From UBA3006 sp031401235 (GTDB lineage Bacteria > Actinomycetota > Acidimicrobiia > Acidimicrobiales > Ilumatobacteraceae), in the NCBI GenBank assembly GCA_031401235.1, contig JANNRJ010000001.1, positions 68,316 to 132,315 on the forward strand: a stretch of 64,000 bases of DNA, written 5' to 3'. The notes under the pieces are model-generated. The model was not told where the DNA came from. It made no database searches and was given only the letters and a program-made list of their open reading frames with translations. The first letter of the stretch is position 1. Each line of letters opens with the position of its first letter. A program made the translations under genes and the position numbers. Of this stretch, positions 43,102-51,440 are shown in pieces.

Positions 43102-44489
43102 GTGGTTGGTCACGTGGGGCAAAGGTGCTCGCCCTCACTTCGATCGGAGTGATGCTTGTATCGCTTGACATTTCTATTGTCAATGTTGCCTTTGGATCCT
43201 TTGTTAAGGAGTGGCCAGAGAGTCGACGCACTCTCACTTGGGTTTTCTCCGCCTACAACATCGCCTATGCCGCTGGTTTACTTACCGCCGGTCGACTAGC
43301 CGATGCCTTTGGTCGTAAGCGCGCATTTCTATCCGGCCTGACCATTTTCATGATCGGATCACTACTGTGTGCACTGGCACCGTCCGCGTTACTACTGGTA
43401 TGCGCACGCGTAATTCAAGCCTTGGGTGGGGCAATTCTCACCCCGGCATCTTTGGCGCTCGTACTTCCTGAATTCCCGGTCGCTCGACGCTCGGCCGCAA
43501 TTGGCATTTGGGGCGCTGTCGGAGGTGTCTCTGCCGCTAGTGGTCCCACACTTGGGGGCTATCTCGTGGACAACTTTGGCTGGCACTCCGTGTTTTTGGT
43601 CAATGTGCCACTGTGCATCCTTGCCCTTGTCATTGGTGCACGTTTGCTACACGAATCACGCGACGAAACTGCTCCGCGGACCGTTGATTATCTCGGCGCC
43701 GTTTTCGCCGTTGGTGGAGTGGCACTACTCACACTCGTCATAGTCCAAAGCGATGAATGGGGTTGGGTATCGCTTCGCACTCTCACAATTTTTGCCGTTG
43801 TTGCGGTTCTGCTTTCATTTTTTCTGGTGCGTTGCAATTATGTGGCCCACCCCGTTCTTGATTTGCGATTATTCAAATTGCCATTTGTTACTGCTGCCGC
43901 TATTAGCGGATTCGTGTTCACGATGGGTTTCTTCGCGATGATCTTCGTCAATGTTCAATGGTTGCAAATGGTGTGGGGATATAGCCCTTCGCTGTCTGGC
44001 CTCGCTGGTTCACCAGGACCATTCGCAGCAGCATTGGTCGCTGCTCCCGCTGGACGACTTGCTCATCGTGTTGGGCATGGACGCGTGGTTGCTGCCGGAG
44101 CATTCATCTTAAGTAGCGGCGTCTTTTTCATGAATTATGGAATCACACCAACGCCTCATTATTGGGACTTCTATTTTCCGGTCATGACATATATGGGAAT
44201 TGGAGTTGGATTTTGCATTTCGACAATTACAAGTTCGGCAACCGCCTACCTGCCTCAACCCAGATTCGCGATGGGCTCAGCACTCAATAACACCGCTCGA
44301 CAAATCGGCGCGGCACTAGGTGTCGCACTCGTTAGTTCGATGTTGGTGGCCGCCTCCAGGACGGACGACCCGATTCGCGGCTTTCATCATGCCTGGATAT
44401 TTATCGGGGTGGTCGTGGCAATTACGGGAGTAACCATGCTCGCGTTGTTCCGTAAGCCAACAATTGAACAACTTGCCGCTGCCACGTGA
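43098..44489 (+). CDS. MFS drug-resistance-type exporter (DHA2, EmrB/QacA-like)
   Basis: The 463-residue permease carries 12 to 14 helices. Motifs include MLVSLDISIVNVAFGSF (motif D1 of DHA2 proteins), AGRLADAFGRKRAF (motif A) and GAVGGVSAASGPTLGGYL (motif C of antiporters). It probably uses the proton gradient to expel a hydrophobic or acidic compound. ATG 43098 overlaps the CoA transferase stop (ATGA); a longer frame to 43032 lies inside that gene. Co-transcription suggests that the exported compound may be linked to CoA-thioester metabolism, which is inference. Confidence 0.9.
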   Translation: MSGWSRGAKVLALTSIGVMLVSLDISIVNVAFGSFVKEWPESRRTLTWVFSAYNIAYAAGLLTAGRLADAFGRKRAFLSGLTIFMIGSLLCALAPSALLLVCARVIQALGGAILTPASLALVLPEFPVARRSAAIGIWGAVGGVSAASGPTLGGYLVDNFGWHSVFLVNVPLCILALVIGARLLHESRDETAPRTVDYLGAVFAVGGVALLTLVIVQSDEWGWVSLRTLTIFAVVAVLLSFFLVRCNYVAHPVLDLRLFKLPFVTAAAISGFVFTMGFFAMIFVNVQWLQMVWGYSPSLSGLAGSPGPFAAALVAAPAGRLAHRVGHGRVVAAGAFILSSGVFFMNYGITPTPHYWDFYFPVMTYMGIGVGFCISTITSSATAYLPQPRFAMGSALNNTARQIGAALGVALVSSMLVAASRTDDPIRGFHHAWIFIGVVVAITGVTMLALFRKPTIEQLAAAT

Positions 44490-44496
44490 AATTTCG

Positions 44497-45036
44497 CTAG
44501 GCGGGCGACGCGATCGAACAGCTCACACCGGTACCACCAATCCCACAGTATCCATCCGGGTTCTTGGCCAGATACTGCTGATGATATTCCTCGGCAAGAT
44601 AAAACTTTCCGGCAGCGACAATCTCAGTAGTAATCGGCTGAAAACCGGCCCCGACGAGATCTCGTTGATACATTTCTCGTGACTCTTGGGCAAATACGCC
44701 CTGTGTTGCAGTCGTTGTATAGATCGCGCTGCGATACTGTGAGCCAACGTCGTTTCCCTGACGCATTCCTTGGGTTGGATTATGTGATTCCCAAAATACC
44801 TTTAGTAATTGTTGGTACGAGACAACGCGGGGATCAAACACCACGCGAACAACTTCGGCGTGACCGGTCCGCCCGGTACACACATCTTGATAATTCGGTG
44901 AATCTGTGGTTCCACCCGAATAACCCACGGCCGTACTTTGCACGCCGGGTATTTTCCAAAAAAGTCGTTCGGCGCCCCAAAAGCACCCCATGGCAAAGAC
45001 TGCTGTCTCACCACTGTCCAGCTGCGATCCATCCAT
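44497..45036 (-). CDS. msrA: Peptide methionine-S-sulfoxide reductase A
   Basis: MsrA repairs the S-epimer of oxidised methionine. The 179 residues include the catalytic Cys18 in GCFWGAERLFW, GYSGGTTDSPNYQDVCTGRTGH-type region (VCTGRTGHAEVV) and GSQYRSAIY. The C-terminal GYCGIGGTGVSC provides likely resolving cysteines. It converges with the MFS gene, 7 bases away, and is divergent from, and almost abutting, the GNAT gene. Confidence 0.95.
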   Translation of the reverse strand: MDGSQLDSGETAVFAMGCFWGAERLFWKIPGVQSTAVGYSGGTTDSPNYQDVCTGRTGHAEVVRVVFDPRVVSYQQLLKVFWESHNPTQGMRQGNDVGSQYRSAIYTTTATQGVFAQESREMYQRDLVGAGFQPITTEIVAAGKFYLAEEYHQQYLAKNPDGYCGIGGTGVSCSIASPA

Positions 45037-45058
45037 CCTGCAAGGCTATTGCAGAACT

Positions 45059-45568
45059 ATGACAAATTCACACCCACTTGTTTCCACACTTGCTATGCGG
45101 CATCTTGATCAAGTTCTCGAAATCAACAACGCAAACGTGCCGGCCGTGAGTGAACTCACCGCAGATGAATTCGAATTCGACTTAGAACACTGCCTATATG
45201 CCCCGATGATCACCGATGACAGTGGCAACGAACTTCGCGCGTTTTGTGTCACCTTTGCCCCAGGTGCGCCGTATCAAAGCTCAAACTACCGATGGTTTTC
45301 GCAGCGCTACGACAATTTCGTTTATCTCGACCGAATTGCGGTGGCCAGCCAACACCAAAACAAGGGGTACGGTGCCGCACTGTATGGCGCAGTGGAGCAA
45401 ATGATGATTGATGAAGCTGTTACCTCACTGCTTACCTGCGAAGTCAACTTGAAACCAGCTAATCCCGGTTCGCTGAGATTTCATCACAGACTTGGTTTCA
45501 CGGAAGTGGGTCAACACGAATCAAAACCAGAGTTCATTGTCAGCATGCTCGCCAAGAATATTCACTAG
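45059..45568 (+). CDS. GNAT-family N-acetyltransferase
   Basis: The 169-residue protein has the acetyl-CoA motif IAVASQHQNKGYGAALYGAV and a C-terminal GSLRFHHRLGFTEVGQH. The long insert before the motif (APGAPYQSSNYRWFSQRYDN) matches a subgroup of predicted acetyltransferases found in many bacteria, with unknown substrate. ATG 45059 is chosen; earlier in-frame codons overlap the divergent msrA gene. Confidence 0.85.
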   Translation: MTNSHPLVSTLAMRHLDQVLEINNANVPAVSELTADEFEFDLEHCLYAPMITDDSGNELRAFCVTFAPGAPYQSSNYRWFSQRYDNFVYLDRIAVASQHQNKGYGAALYGAVEQMMIDEAVTSLLTCEVNLKPANPGSLRFHHRLGFTEVGQHESKPEFIVSMLAKNIH

Positions 45569-45586
45569 TGTTTTGAGAAGCCGAGA

Positions 45587-47593
45587 CTACTTGGGCAATA
45601 ATCGAGCCATCGCCACTTCAAGATCCGGCGACACTTTTAGACTTCCAATCGATGAGAGGTGTGATGAGTCCTCGTACGCCAGTTTTCCACCAATAAACTG
45701 AGAGCATCGTTCTTCGCCACAGAATTTAGTATTTAGGTTCAATATCTCAGTTGCACTGGAAAATTCGCCAACACTTCGCCTTTCGAGTTGATTCAGAAAC
45801 TGCGTTCGTGCCTCAACAATCTTTCGCGATTCGGTTCCCGCCTGTCGATTCAAGAGGGATATGTCGTATCGGATGTCGAAAACAAAGTGAGGAACTGACT
45901 GAACTAGTAGTGGGCGGGCACCAGCAAACAGAATCTTGTTGAACATTTTTCTAACTTGTTCGCCCCACTGAAATCGTGCTTCTTTCAACGACAATTCGGG
46001 ATTCCTGATGTCATTGACGTAGAGAGTGTTGAGGTTCGAAACAACGACGACGTCAGGTTTCAATGTCTTGATTACTGACCAAACGTTTGCCCGCCAAGCG
46101 TCACAATACGGTGTAAATGGCGATTTCGGCACTTGGAATGCACACCCAGGAAGAGTAAACACCAGCGCGTCTTGTTGCAATCTATTTGCGGCGACGACGA
46201 AACCATCGCTTAACGACTTTGCGGTTGAATCACCCACAAGAATCGAAATCCCCTTCGGATTATCAGTTGAGTACCAACATGATTTGGCCTCACCGACGAA
46301 GACAAATTTTCCGGTGCAAGGCCGTTCGATAACGTGCGTCACGAGATTAAACGGCGTCACGCCAACTAAGTGTTTCCCTATCACCGGCGAAAGATTTGTC
46401 ATTGCAGCCCACCCAACGGCAGCTATTACACCAAATGCAAATACAAAATGGGTCGCAGATGGTTTTGTCAGGGCAACACCTCGACGAATTGGTTGTTCAA
46501 TATAGTGATATTGGGCAACTGAAAACAGTGCCGTTAGAGCTAGCGCAATCACGGTCGTCGCGGCACTTTTGTGCATGAAAACGACCGAAAAAATCCAAAT
46601 TGGCCAGTGCCACAAATACAGACTGTAAGAAAGATCGCCAATATAGATAAGGAAACGAGTTTCAAGCAGACGCGATGTGAATGGCTTCCCGCGTCCAGCG
46701 TGAATAATTGCAACCGTTCCTGATACCGCTAGAACAACGGCGATTTCATTGAACGAACGTGAGGATAGAGCGTTACGACTGAGCAAATTTGAAGTCCATA
46801 GAACCGCGACGATGACAAGTACGATCGCCGAGCAAGCCCAAATTGTATTAACCGCGATTTTCTGCTTGTCTTGCCTCCATCGGTTGTGCGCAATGGCCAG
46901 CGAAGCGCCACACATGAATTCCCAAGCTCGTGTGACCGGTGAATAGAAAGCAAAGCGAGATGGTGATATTCCCATCTCTGCTAACCAACTAATACCTGGC
47001 AAACCCTGCACCGCCGCTTCATAGCGAGAAAAGGCGATAAATAGAACAAGTGAAGCGACGAGCGAAACGAAACCAGCAACGACCAATACGCGCGCAAATA
47101 ATCTTGACTTCCAGCGTCGCATAATTGCTAGCACCACGAGAACAACTGGACCCCACAGAAAGTAAAATTGTTCTTCGACGGCCAGTGACCAAAAATGAAG
47201 CATCGGATTTGACGATGGATCAAGGGAAAAATAGTCGGACTTCAGCAAAACAAAATTTGACGAGTATGTCGCCGATGACAACAGCATCTTGGCGGACATT
47301 TGTTGAGGCCCAAATGGGCTGAGAATAAAGAGTGAAGCGAACGCGGTGATAACGGCGACGACTGCAATTCCTGGAAGTAGACGCCGAATTCGACGGCGGT
47401 AGAATCTCTTCCAATCAAAACTCTGGTGCTGCTTTATGTCTCTTAATGCCGACAAGGCAATGACATAGCCGGAGATGACAAAAAACATGTCAACACCGAG
47501 GTATCCACCCGAAATACCTAAATCAAAGTGATAGAAAATGACAAGAAGCACGGCAACGGCCCGAAGACCTTGAATGTCGGCTCGTTGATCCAC
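45587..47593 (-). CDS. Membrane O-acyltransferase with C-terminal SGNH domain
   Basis: The 668 residues form an acyltransferase-3 domain of about ten helices (start DIQGLRAVAVLLVIFYHF with the catalytic His; then GGYLGVDMFFVISGYVI) and an extracytoplasmic SGNH-like domain with ILVGDSTAKSL and a C-terminal DSSHLSSIG holding Asp and His. Such OatA/OafB-type enzymes O-acetylate peptidoglycan or surface polysaccharide. GTG 47593 (RVDQRADIQG) is chosen since the longer frame runs into tRNA-Arg. The envelope glycan genes further downstream fit its role. Confidence 0.88.
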   Translation of the reverse strand: MDQRADIQGLRAVAVLLVIFYHFDLGISGGYLGVDMFFVISGYVIALSALRDIKQHQSFDWKRFYRRRIRRLLPGIAVVAVITAFASLFILSPFGPQQMSAKMLLSSATYSSNFVLLKSDYFSLDPSSNPMLHFWSLAVEEQFYFLWGPVVLVVLAIMRRWKSRLFARVLVVAGFVSLVASLVLFIAFSRYEAAVQGLPGISWLAEMGISPSRFAFYSPVTRAWEFMCGASLAIAHNRWRQDKQKIAVNTIWACSAIVLVIVAVLWTSNLLSRNALSSRSFNEIAVVLAVSGTVAIIHAGRGKPFTSRLLETRFLIYIGDLSYSLYLWHWPIWIFSVVFMHKSAATTVIALALTALFSVAQYHYIEQPIRRGVALTKPSATHFVFAFGVIAAVGWAAMTNLSPVIGKHLVGVTPFNLVTHVIERPCTGKFVFVGEAKSCWYSTDNPKGISILVGDSTAKSLSDGFVVAANRLQQDALVFTLPGCAFQVPKSPFTPYCDAWRANVWSVIKTLKPDVVVVSNLNTLYVNDIRNPELSLKEARFQWGEQVRKMFNKILFAGARPLLVQSVPHFVFDIRYDISLLNRQAGTESRKIVEARTQFLNQLERRSVGEFSSATEILNLNTKFCGEERCSQFIGGKLAYEDSSHLSSIGSLKVSPDLEVAMARLLPK

Positions 47594-47629
47594 ACGGAAA
47601 TTGTAACGATTTAGGCGTCTCTCCAATAA

Positions 47630-47705
47630 TGGCGCGCTCGGCCGGAGTCGAACCGACAACCTTTTGATCCGTAGTCAAATGCTCTATCCATTGAGCTACG
47701 AGCGC
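47630..47705 (-). tRNA. tRNA-Arg (anticodon ACG)
   Basis: The 76-base gene begins GCGCTCG, ends CGAGCGC-G plus an encoded CCA. The anticodon loop CTACGGA gives ACG; A34 is the substrate of TadA, whose gene is at 27508-27999. The D-arm (AGCTCAATGGATAGAGCA) and T-loop GGTTCGACTCC are regular. It lies 32 bases after the transglycosylase stop and 36 bases before the acyltransferase start on the same strand. Confidence 0.96.
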
Positions 47706-47737
47706 AACAATGATTCAGTGTACTTACTACCTTTAAT

Positions 47738-48280
47738 CTAATTCCACGGTCCCCAACCGTTTCGTTGATACAACTTATAGGCGGCGAGTGCATTGAGTTT
47801 CGGATCGAGAAGTTGCTTTGCGCTCGTTACCCCAACGCTTGGTAACCAGGTCTTGTGCCAGCGATAATAGATCTGGAAGAGTCCGTAACAGCAAAAGTTG
47901 GCGGCTCGCGGAGCCAAATTACTCTCACGTCGTGCAATCGCAATAGCTCGATCTTCCAACTCATCGGGCCACGCATCACGAATGATTTGCTCAACTTCTG
48001 TTGGTGTATATTTTGCCGCAACTATTACGACTGGTGGCTGCTCGGCCGCCGGAACACAAACCTTGTCTCCAATCAAAATGACCGTCGACATTGAAGCGTT
48101 GTTGATCGCCAAAATCCGCTTCAATGAAATATTCGATTTGGCGGCGATTGACCACCACGAATCACCGCGACGAGCACTATACGTGTTGGCGCATTCGCTT
48201 GCCCGCACAGTGCCAGAACTGACCGAGAGGGTCGCCGCAACAAGCAATAGCGAAAGTACGCAGCGTGGGTAACTTTTCAT
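47738..48280 (-). CDS. Secreted LysM and transglycosylase-like protein
   Basis: The 180-residue product starts with a signal peptide (MKSYPRCVLSLLLVAATLSV) then a LysM-type peptidoglycan-binding motif (YSARRGDSWWSIAAKSNISL and ILIGDKVCVP) and a lytic-transglycosylase-like domain with the putative catalytic Glu in IARRESNLAPRA and a closing LFQIYYRWHKTWL. It probably remodels or cleaves peptidoglycan outside the membrane. The start codon ATG 48280-48278 shares its A with the CCA end of tRNA-Ser(GCU), so after tRNA processing the mRNA would begin at, or one base into, the start codon. Confidence 0.88.
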   Translation of the reverse strand: MKSYPRCVLSLLLVAATLSVSSGTVRASECANTYSARRGDSWWSIAAKSNISLKRILAINNASMSTVILIGDKVCVPAAEQPPVVIVAAKYTPTEVEQIIRDAWPDELEDRAIAIARRESNLAPRAANFCCYGLFQIYYRWHKTWLPSVGVTSAKQLLDPKLNALAAYKLYQRNGWGPWN

Positions 48281-48371
48281 GGCGGAGAGGGTGGGATTTG
48301 AACCCACGGTCCGGTGAAACCCGGACAACGCCTTAGCAGGGCGCCCCATTCGGCCTCTCTGGCACCTCTCC
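48280..48371 (-). tRNA. tRNA-Ser (anticodon GCU)
   Basis: The 92-base gene begins GGAGAGG. The anticodon loop CTGCTAA gives GCT, reading AGC/AGU. The long variable arm and the T-loop GGTTCAAATCC mark a class II serine tRNA. The encoded CCA occupies 48282-48280 and its last A is also the A of the ATG of the LysM-transglycosylase gene. Confidence 0.96.
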
Positions 48372-48416
48372 AAATACAAATCTGTAGAACTCTGATGAAT
48401 GAGCAATCAAGTGTAC

Positions 48417-48503
48417 TGGCGGAACGGGAGGGATTCGAACCCCCGGGCCTTTTGGGCCGTCCGCTTTCAAGGCGGATGCGTTTGTCCACTCTGCCACCGT
48501 TCC
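48417..48503 (-). tRNA. tRNA-Ser (anticodon UGA)
   Basis: The 87-base gene begins GGAACGG and ends with an encoded CCA. The anticodon loop CTTGAAA gives TGA, reading UCA and, by wobble, other UCN codons. The long variable arm GGCCCAAAAGGCC is typical of serine tRNAs. It lies 11 bases downstream of the pheA stop and 45 bases before tRNA-Ser(GCU). Confidence 0.96.
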
Positions 48504-48514
48504 GTTTAGAAACG

Positions 48515-49471
48515 CTATCGGACAACGCGTGATCTTAGAACCGTCACCCAATCATCCGCTTCACGCCATCGTGCGTCGGCGTGCTCACGAGTCGAATGTG
48601 CGTGCGCTCCGGCTGCCGGATAACTTCCTAAAAATTTAACCGCTCCTTGCTTTGCATGAAGATCGCGAAGCACATCCGCCATAAGTTCATCTTCAATATG
48701 TCCGTCCGCATAAATCACGAAGCAATAATCGCCTAAACCACCGAGCTTGGTTGGTCGCGACAGCAACTGCGAGAGGTTGATTCGACGAGCGGCAAACTCC
48801 TGCAAGATAGAAATCAAACTTCCAGGTTCATCCGCTCGTTGGAACACAACGAGTGCCGTCTTGTCGTGGCCAGTTGAGGGAGGAATCGTTGATTTTCCAA
48901 CGATGACAAATCGAGTTTGATTACCGCGGTGATCGGCGATATCCGAGGCAACTACTTCCAATCCGTAAAGGTGTGCAGCGTTTCGTGGGGCAATGGCGGC
49001 CATACCGATCTGAGGATCCTCACCGACGAGTCGGGCCGCTTCAGCAGTCGAATGAGCCGCACGAATCTCCACTGATTGCAAGTGCTTACGAATGTAACTG
49101 TGACATTGCGCAGTAGCCACGGGTATCGAAAGTAGAACCTTGATCTCTGACAGCGAAGTTCCTGGTCGGGCTAGAACACAATGTTCAATGTCGAGTACTA
49201 CTTCTCGTTGAATGAGTAAATCGTGGTCAAAGACAAGTGCGTCTTGAGTGAAGTTGACCGTTCCCTCGATTGAATTTTCAATCGGCACGAATCCCAAATC
49301 AACTTCTCCCGATACGACGCCATCCAAGACATCTGGGACTGTTCGAAATGGAACATGCGTGTAGGAACCAAGATCGAGCTGAGTCAGCAGAGCCTGTTCT
49401 GTGAAGGTTCCGGCGGGACCAAAATAGCCAATTTTCTGAGAAGTCTGAGACACGTCATCTAGGTTAGACAC
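48515..49471 (-). CDS. pheA: Prephenate dehydratase
   Basis: PheA converts prephenate to phenylpyruvate for phenylalanine synthesis. The 318-residue product opens with KIGYFGPAGTFTEQAL, has FVPIENSIEGTVNFTQDAL and NQTRFVIVG with the TRF motif, then an ACT domain (VFQRADEPGSLISILQEFAA, then LSRPTKLGGLGDYCFVIYADG) for phenylalanine feedback. No ATG is available; GTG 49471 or GTG 49453 fits, and the frame stays open to TTG 49507. It heads a minus-strand string with two serine tRNAs. The common pheA-serS-tRNA-Ser context in Actinobacteria is only partly kept, as serS is absent. Confidence 0.93.
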   Translation of the reverse strand: MSNLDDVSQTSQKIGYFGPAGTFTEQALLTQLDLGSYTHVPFRTVPDVLDGVVSGEVDLGFVPIENSIEGTVNFTQDALVFDHDLLIQREVVLDIEHCVLARPGTSLSEIKVLLSIPVATAQCHSYIRKHLQSVEIRAAHSTAEAARLVGEDPQIGMAAIAPRNAAHLYGLEVVASDIADHRGNQTRFVIVGKSTIPPSTGHDKTALVVFQRADEPGSLISILQEFAARRINLSQLLSRPTKLGGLGDYCFVIYADGHIEDELMADVLRDLHAKQGAVKFLGSYPAAGAHAHSTREHADARWREADDWVTVLRSRVVR

Positions 49472-49528
49472 GAAACATTCGCCTACCTGTCTAATTGATT
49501 TTGACAATCTACGACTAACCTGTTGATC

Positions 49529-49873
49529 ATGTACGAGTATGTTGCATTTAATCCGTATAACTCCAGCCCTGAAGCACTGGCGGCGGAACTCACAAAAAAA
49601 TCCGCCGAGGGTTGGGATGTCGTCGATATTGTGACCACATTTGACGGACGATTCTGTGCATTTTTGCGCCGAGCAACAAGTTCTACAGTCGCCTCGGGAA
49701 CTGTCGCCGCTTCACCCGGCGATATCGCAAACACAGCTACCACTCCAGCAGTGCCTGCTGGCTGGTATGCCGACCCGTCGAGTCGATTTGAGTTGCGGTA
49801 CTGGAGCGGAACTGAATGGACCGAGCACGTTTCACGCTCGGGCCAACAATTCACCGACCCACCGGTTGCCTGA
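49529..49873 (+). CDS. DUF2510 protein with DUF4177-like N-terminus
   Basis: The 114 residues consist of an N-terminal region MYEYVAFNPYNSSPEAL with EGWDVVDIVTTFDGRFCAFL, which resembles DUF4177 domains, and a C-terminal DUF2510 motif (PAGWYADPSSRFELRYWSG, then WTEHVS), a short Trp-rich module confined to Actinobacteria. Function is unknown; no membrane helix is present. The NamH-like gene begins 6 bases later, so they are probably co-transcribed. A TTG two codons upstream is an alternative start. Confidence 0.75.
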   Translation: MYEYVAFNPYNSSPEALAAELTKKSAEGWDVVDIVTTFDGRFCAFLRRATSSTVASGTVAASPGDIANTATTPAVPAGWYADPSSRFELRYWSGTEWTEHVSRSGQQFTDPPVA

Positions 49874-49879
49874 TTGCCG

Positions 49880-51430
49880 ATGAGGGCAACCTCCCTCGGT
49901 CACGCAGGGATTTTGGTGCGCACGCACCAGGCAAGCATTGTCTGCGATCCGTGGTTTGAGCCAGCGTTTTTTGGCTCATGGTTTCCATTTCCGCGCAATG
50001 ATCAATTGAGCGATGAATTACTCGCCGACCTAGAGCATCCGTCGTATCTTTACATCTCACATCAGCACGGCGACCACTTGGATGAAACTTGGCTCGCCTC
50101 ACATGTAGACAAGTCAACGCCAGTATTACTTCCAGATTTTGCAACCCGTGAACTAGAGCGACAACTCAGCCGACTCGGGTTCAGTCATTTTATTCGGACA
50201 CGAGATGGTGTGGAACTCGATCTGGGTAATGAATTGCGAATCGCGATTCATGTTGAATCGGCTATAATTGATGGCCCGGGTGGTGATTCAGCAATAGTGA
50301 TCAGTGACGGTGACACACGCCTCGTCAATCAAAATGACTGTCGCACTCGTGATCTTGCAGCACTACGTTCTCACGGACCGGTCGACATGCATTGGTTGCA
50401 GTTCAGCGGCGCAATTTGGTATCCGATGGTGTACGAGGAGCCGCTTGATCGACTCATGGTTCTGGCACGAGCCAAGGTGGAGAGTCAATTCAGTCGAGCA
50501 CTGCATTATGTATCGGCAATTGGTGCCCGAGTTGTGGTGCCATCGGCCGGTCCACCGTGCTTTCTTGATGACGAACTTTTTGGTTTCAACATGATCACCG
50601 GTAACGAACTCTCGATCTTCCCCGATCAAACAATCTTTATCCGCCGACTGCGTGCGGCCGGTAACGAGAGCGGAGTGATGAATATCCCCGGCACCACGAT
50701 TGATGTCAGTGCTGGATTAGTTCATGTTGTGCACCCCACCACCGATGAAAAGGTGCGTGAACCTTTTGAAAACAAAGCCGAGTACTTACGGGCCTATCAA
50801 GCCGACTGGGCACCGTGGCTAGCTCGACACAAAACATCATGGCCGACAACTCAAACCGATCTTGTCACCACACTTCAAGCGTGGTGGCAACCGTTATTCG
50901 AGATGGCACCAACCCTTCGTGAATTGATTGGTGGTGGGTGTGTTTTGGATCTCGGTGATCTCAAGATCTACATCGATTTTTCCAGTGGGAAAGTCGAGTC
51001 ATTTAACTTTCAGCCATTTGGTTATCGGTTCACCATTCAACGTCAATTGGTTGAAGCAATAGTTGCCTCACGCGCCGTCGATTGGTCTAACTCGCTTCTA
51101 TTGTCGTGCCGATTCACCGCTTGGCGGGATGGCGAATTCAATGAATATCTGTACAACTTTTTCAAGAGTCTGTCCATTGAACGGATGCGTCGAGCCGAAG
51201 CTGAGGCCGTTCGTCGCTCATTTCCCCAACCCGAGAATCTTGAAGAGATCGAACTAGGCAATTACATCATGCAGCGCCAATGTCCACATCGTCAGGCCGA
51301 CCTTTCAGTGTTTGGTGAAATTCATGGCGATCAACTCGTCTGCACATTGCACGGATGGCGATTCAATCTTGCCGACGGCAGTTGTCTAAACGCTCAAGAT
51401 CGTCATCTTCGAGTACGCCGAAAAACATGA
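49880..51430 (+). CDS. NamH-like metallo-beta-lactamase-fold plus Rieske oxygenase (putative UDP-MurNAc hydroxylase)
   Basis: The 516-residue protein joins a metallo-beta-lactamase-like domain (GHAGILV, ISHQHGDHLDE with HxHxDH) to a C-terminal Rieske cluster (Cys468, His470 in CPHR; Cys488, His491 in CTLHGWRF). This domain combination and length match mycobacterial NamH, which hydroxylates UDP-N-acetylmuramic acid to the N-glycolyl form, and CMP-Neu5Ac hydroxylase. I infer N-glycolylated peptidoglycan or sugar, but the substrate is not proved. L,D-transpeptidase and transglycosylase genes nearby agree with a cell wall role. Confidence 0.85.
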   Translation: MRATSLGHAGILVRTHQASIVCDPWFEPAFFGSWFPFPRNDQLSDELLADLEHPSYLYISHQHGDHLDETWLASHVDKSTPVLLPDFATRELERQLSRLGFSHFIRTRDGVELDLGNELRIAIHVESAIIDGPGGDSAIVISDGDTRLVNQNDCRTRDLAALRSHGPVDMHWLQFSGAIWYPMVYEEPLDRLMVLARAKVESQFSRALHYVSAIGARVVVPSAGPPCFLDDELFGFNMITGNELSIFPDQTIFIRRLRAAGNESGVMNIPGTTIDVSAGLVHVVHPTTDEKVREPFENKAEYLRAYQADWAPWLARHKTSWPTTQTDLVTTLQAWWQPLFEMAPTLRELIGGGCVLDLGDLKIYIDFSSGKVESFNFQPFGYRFTIQRQLVEAIVASRAVDWSNSLLLSCRFTAWRDGEFNEYLYNFFKSLSIERMRRAEAEAVRRSFPQPENLEEIELGNYIMQRQCPHRQADLSVFGEIHGDQLVCTLHGWRFNLADGSCLNAQDRHLRVRRKT

Positions 51431-51440
51431 CCTCCGAGGC

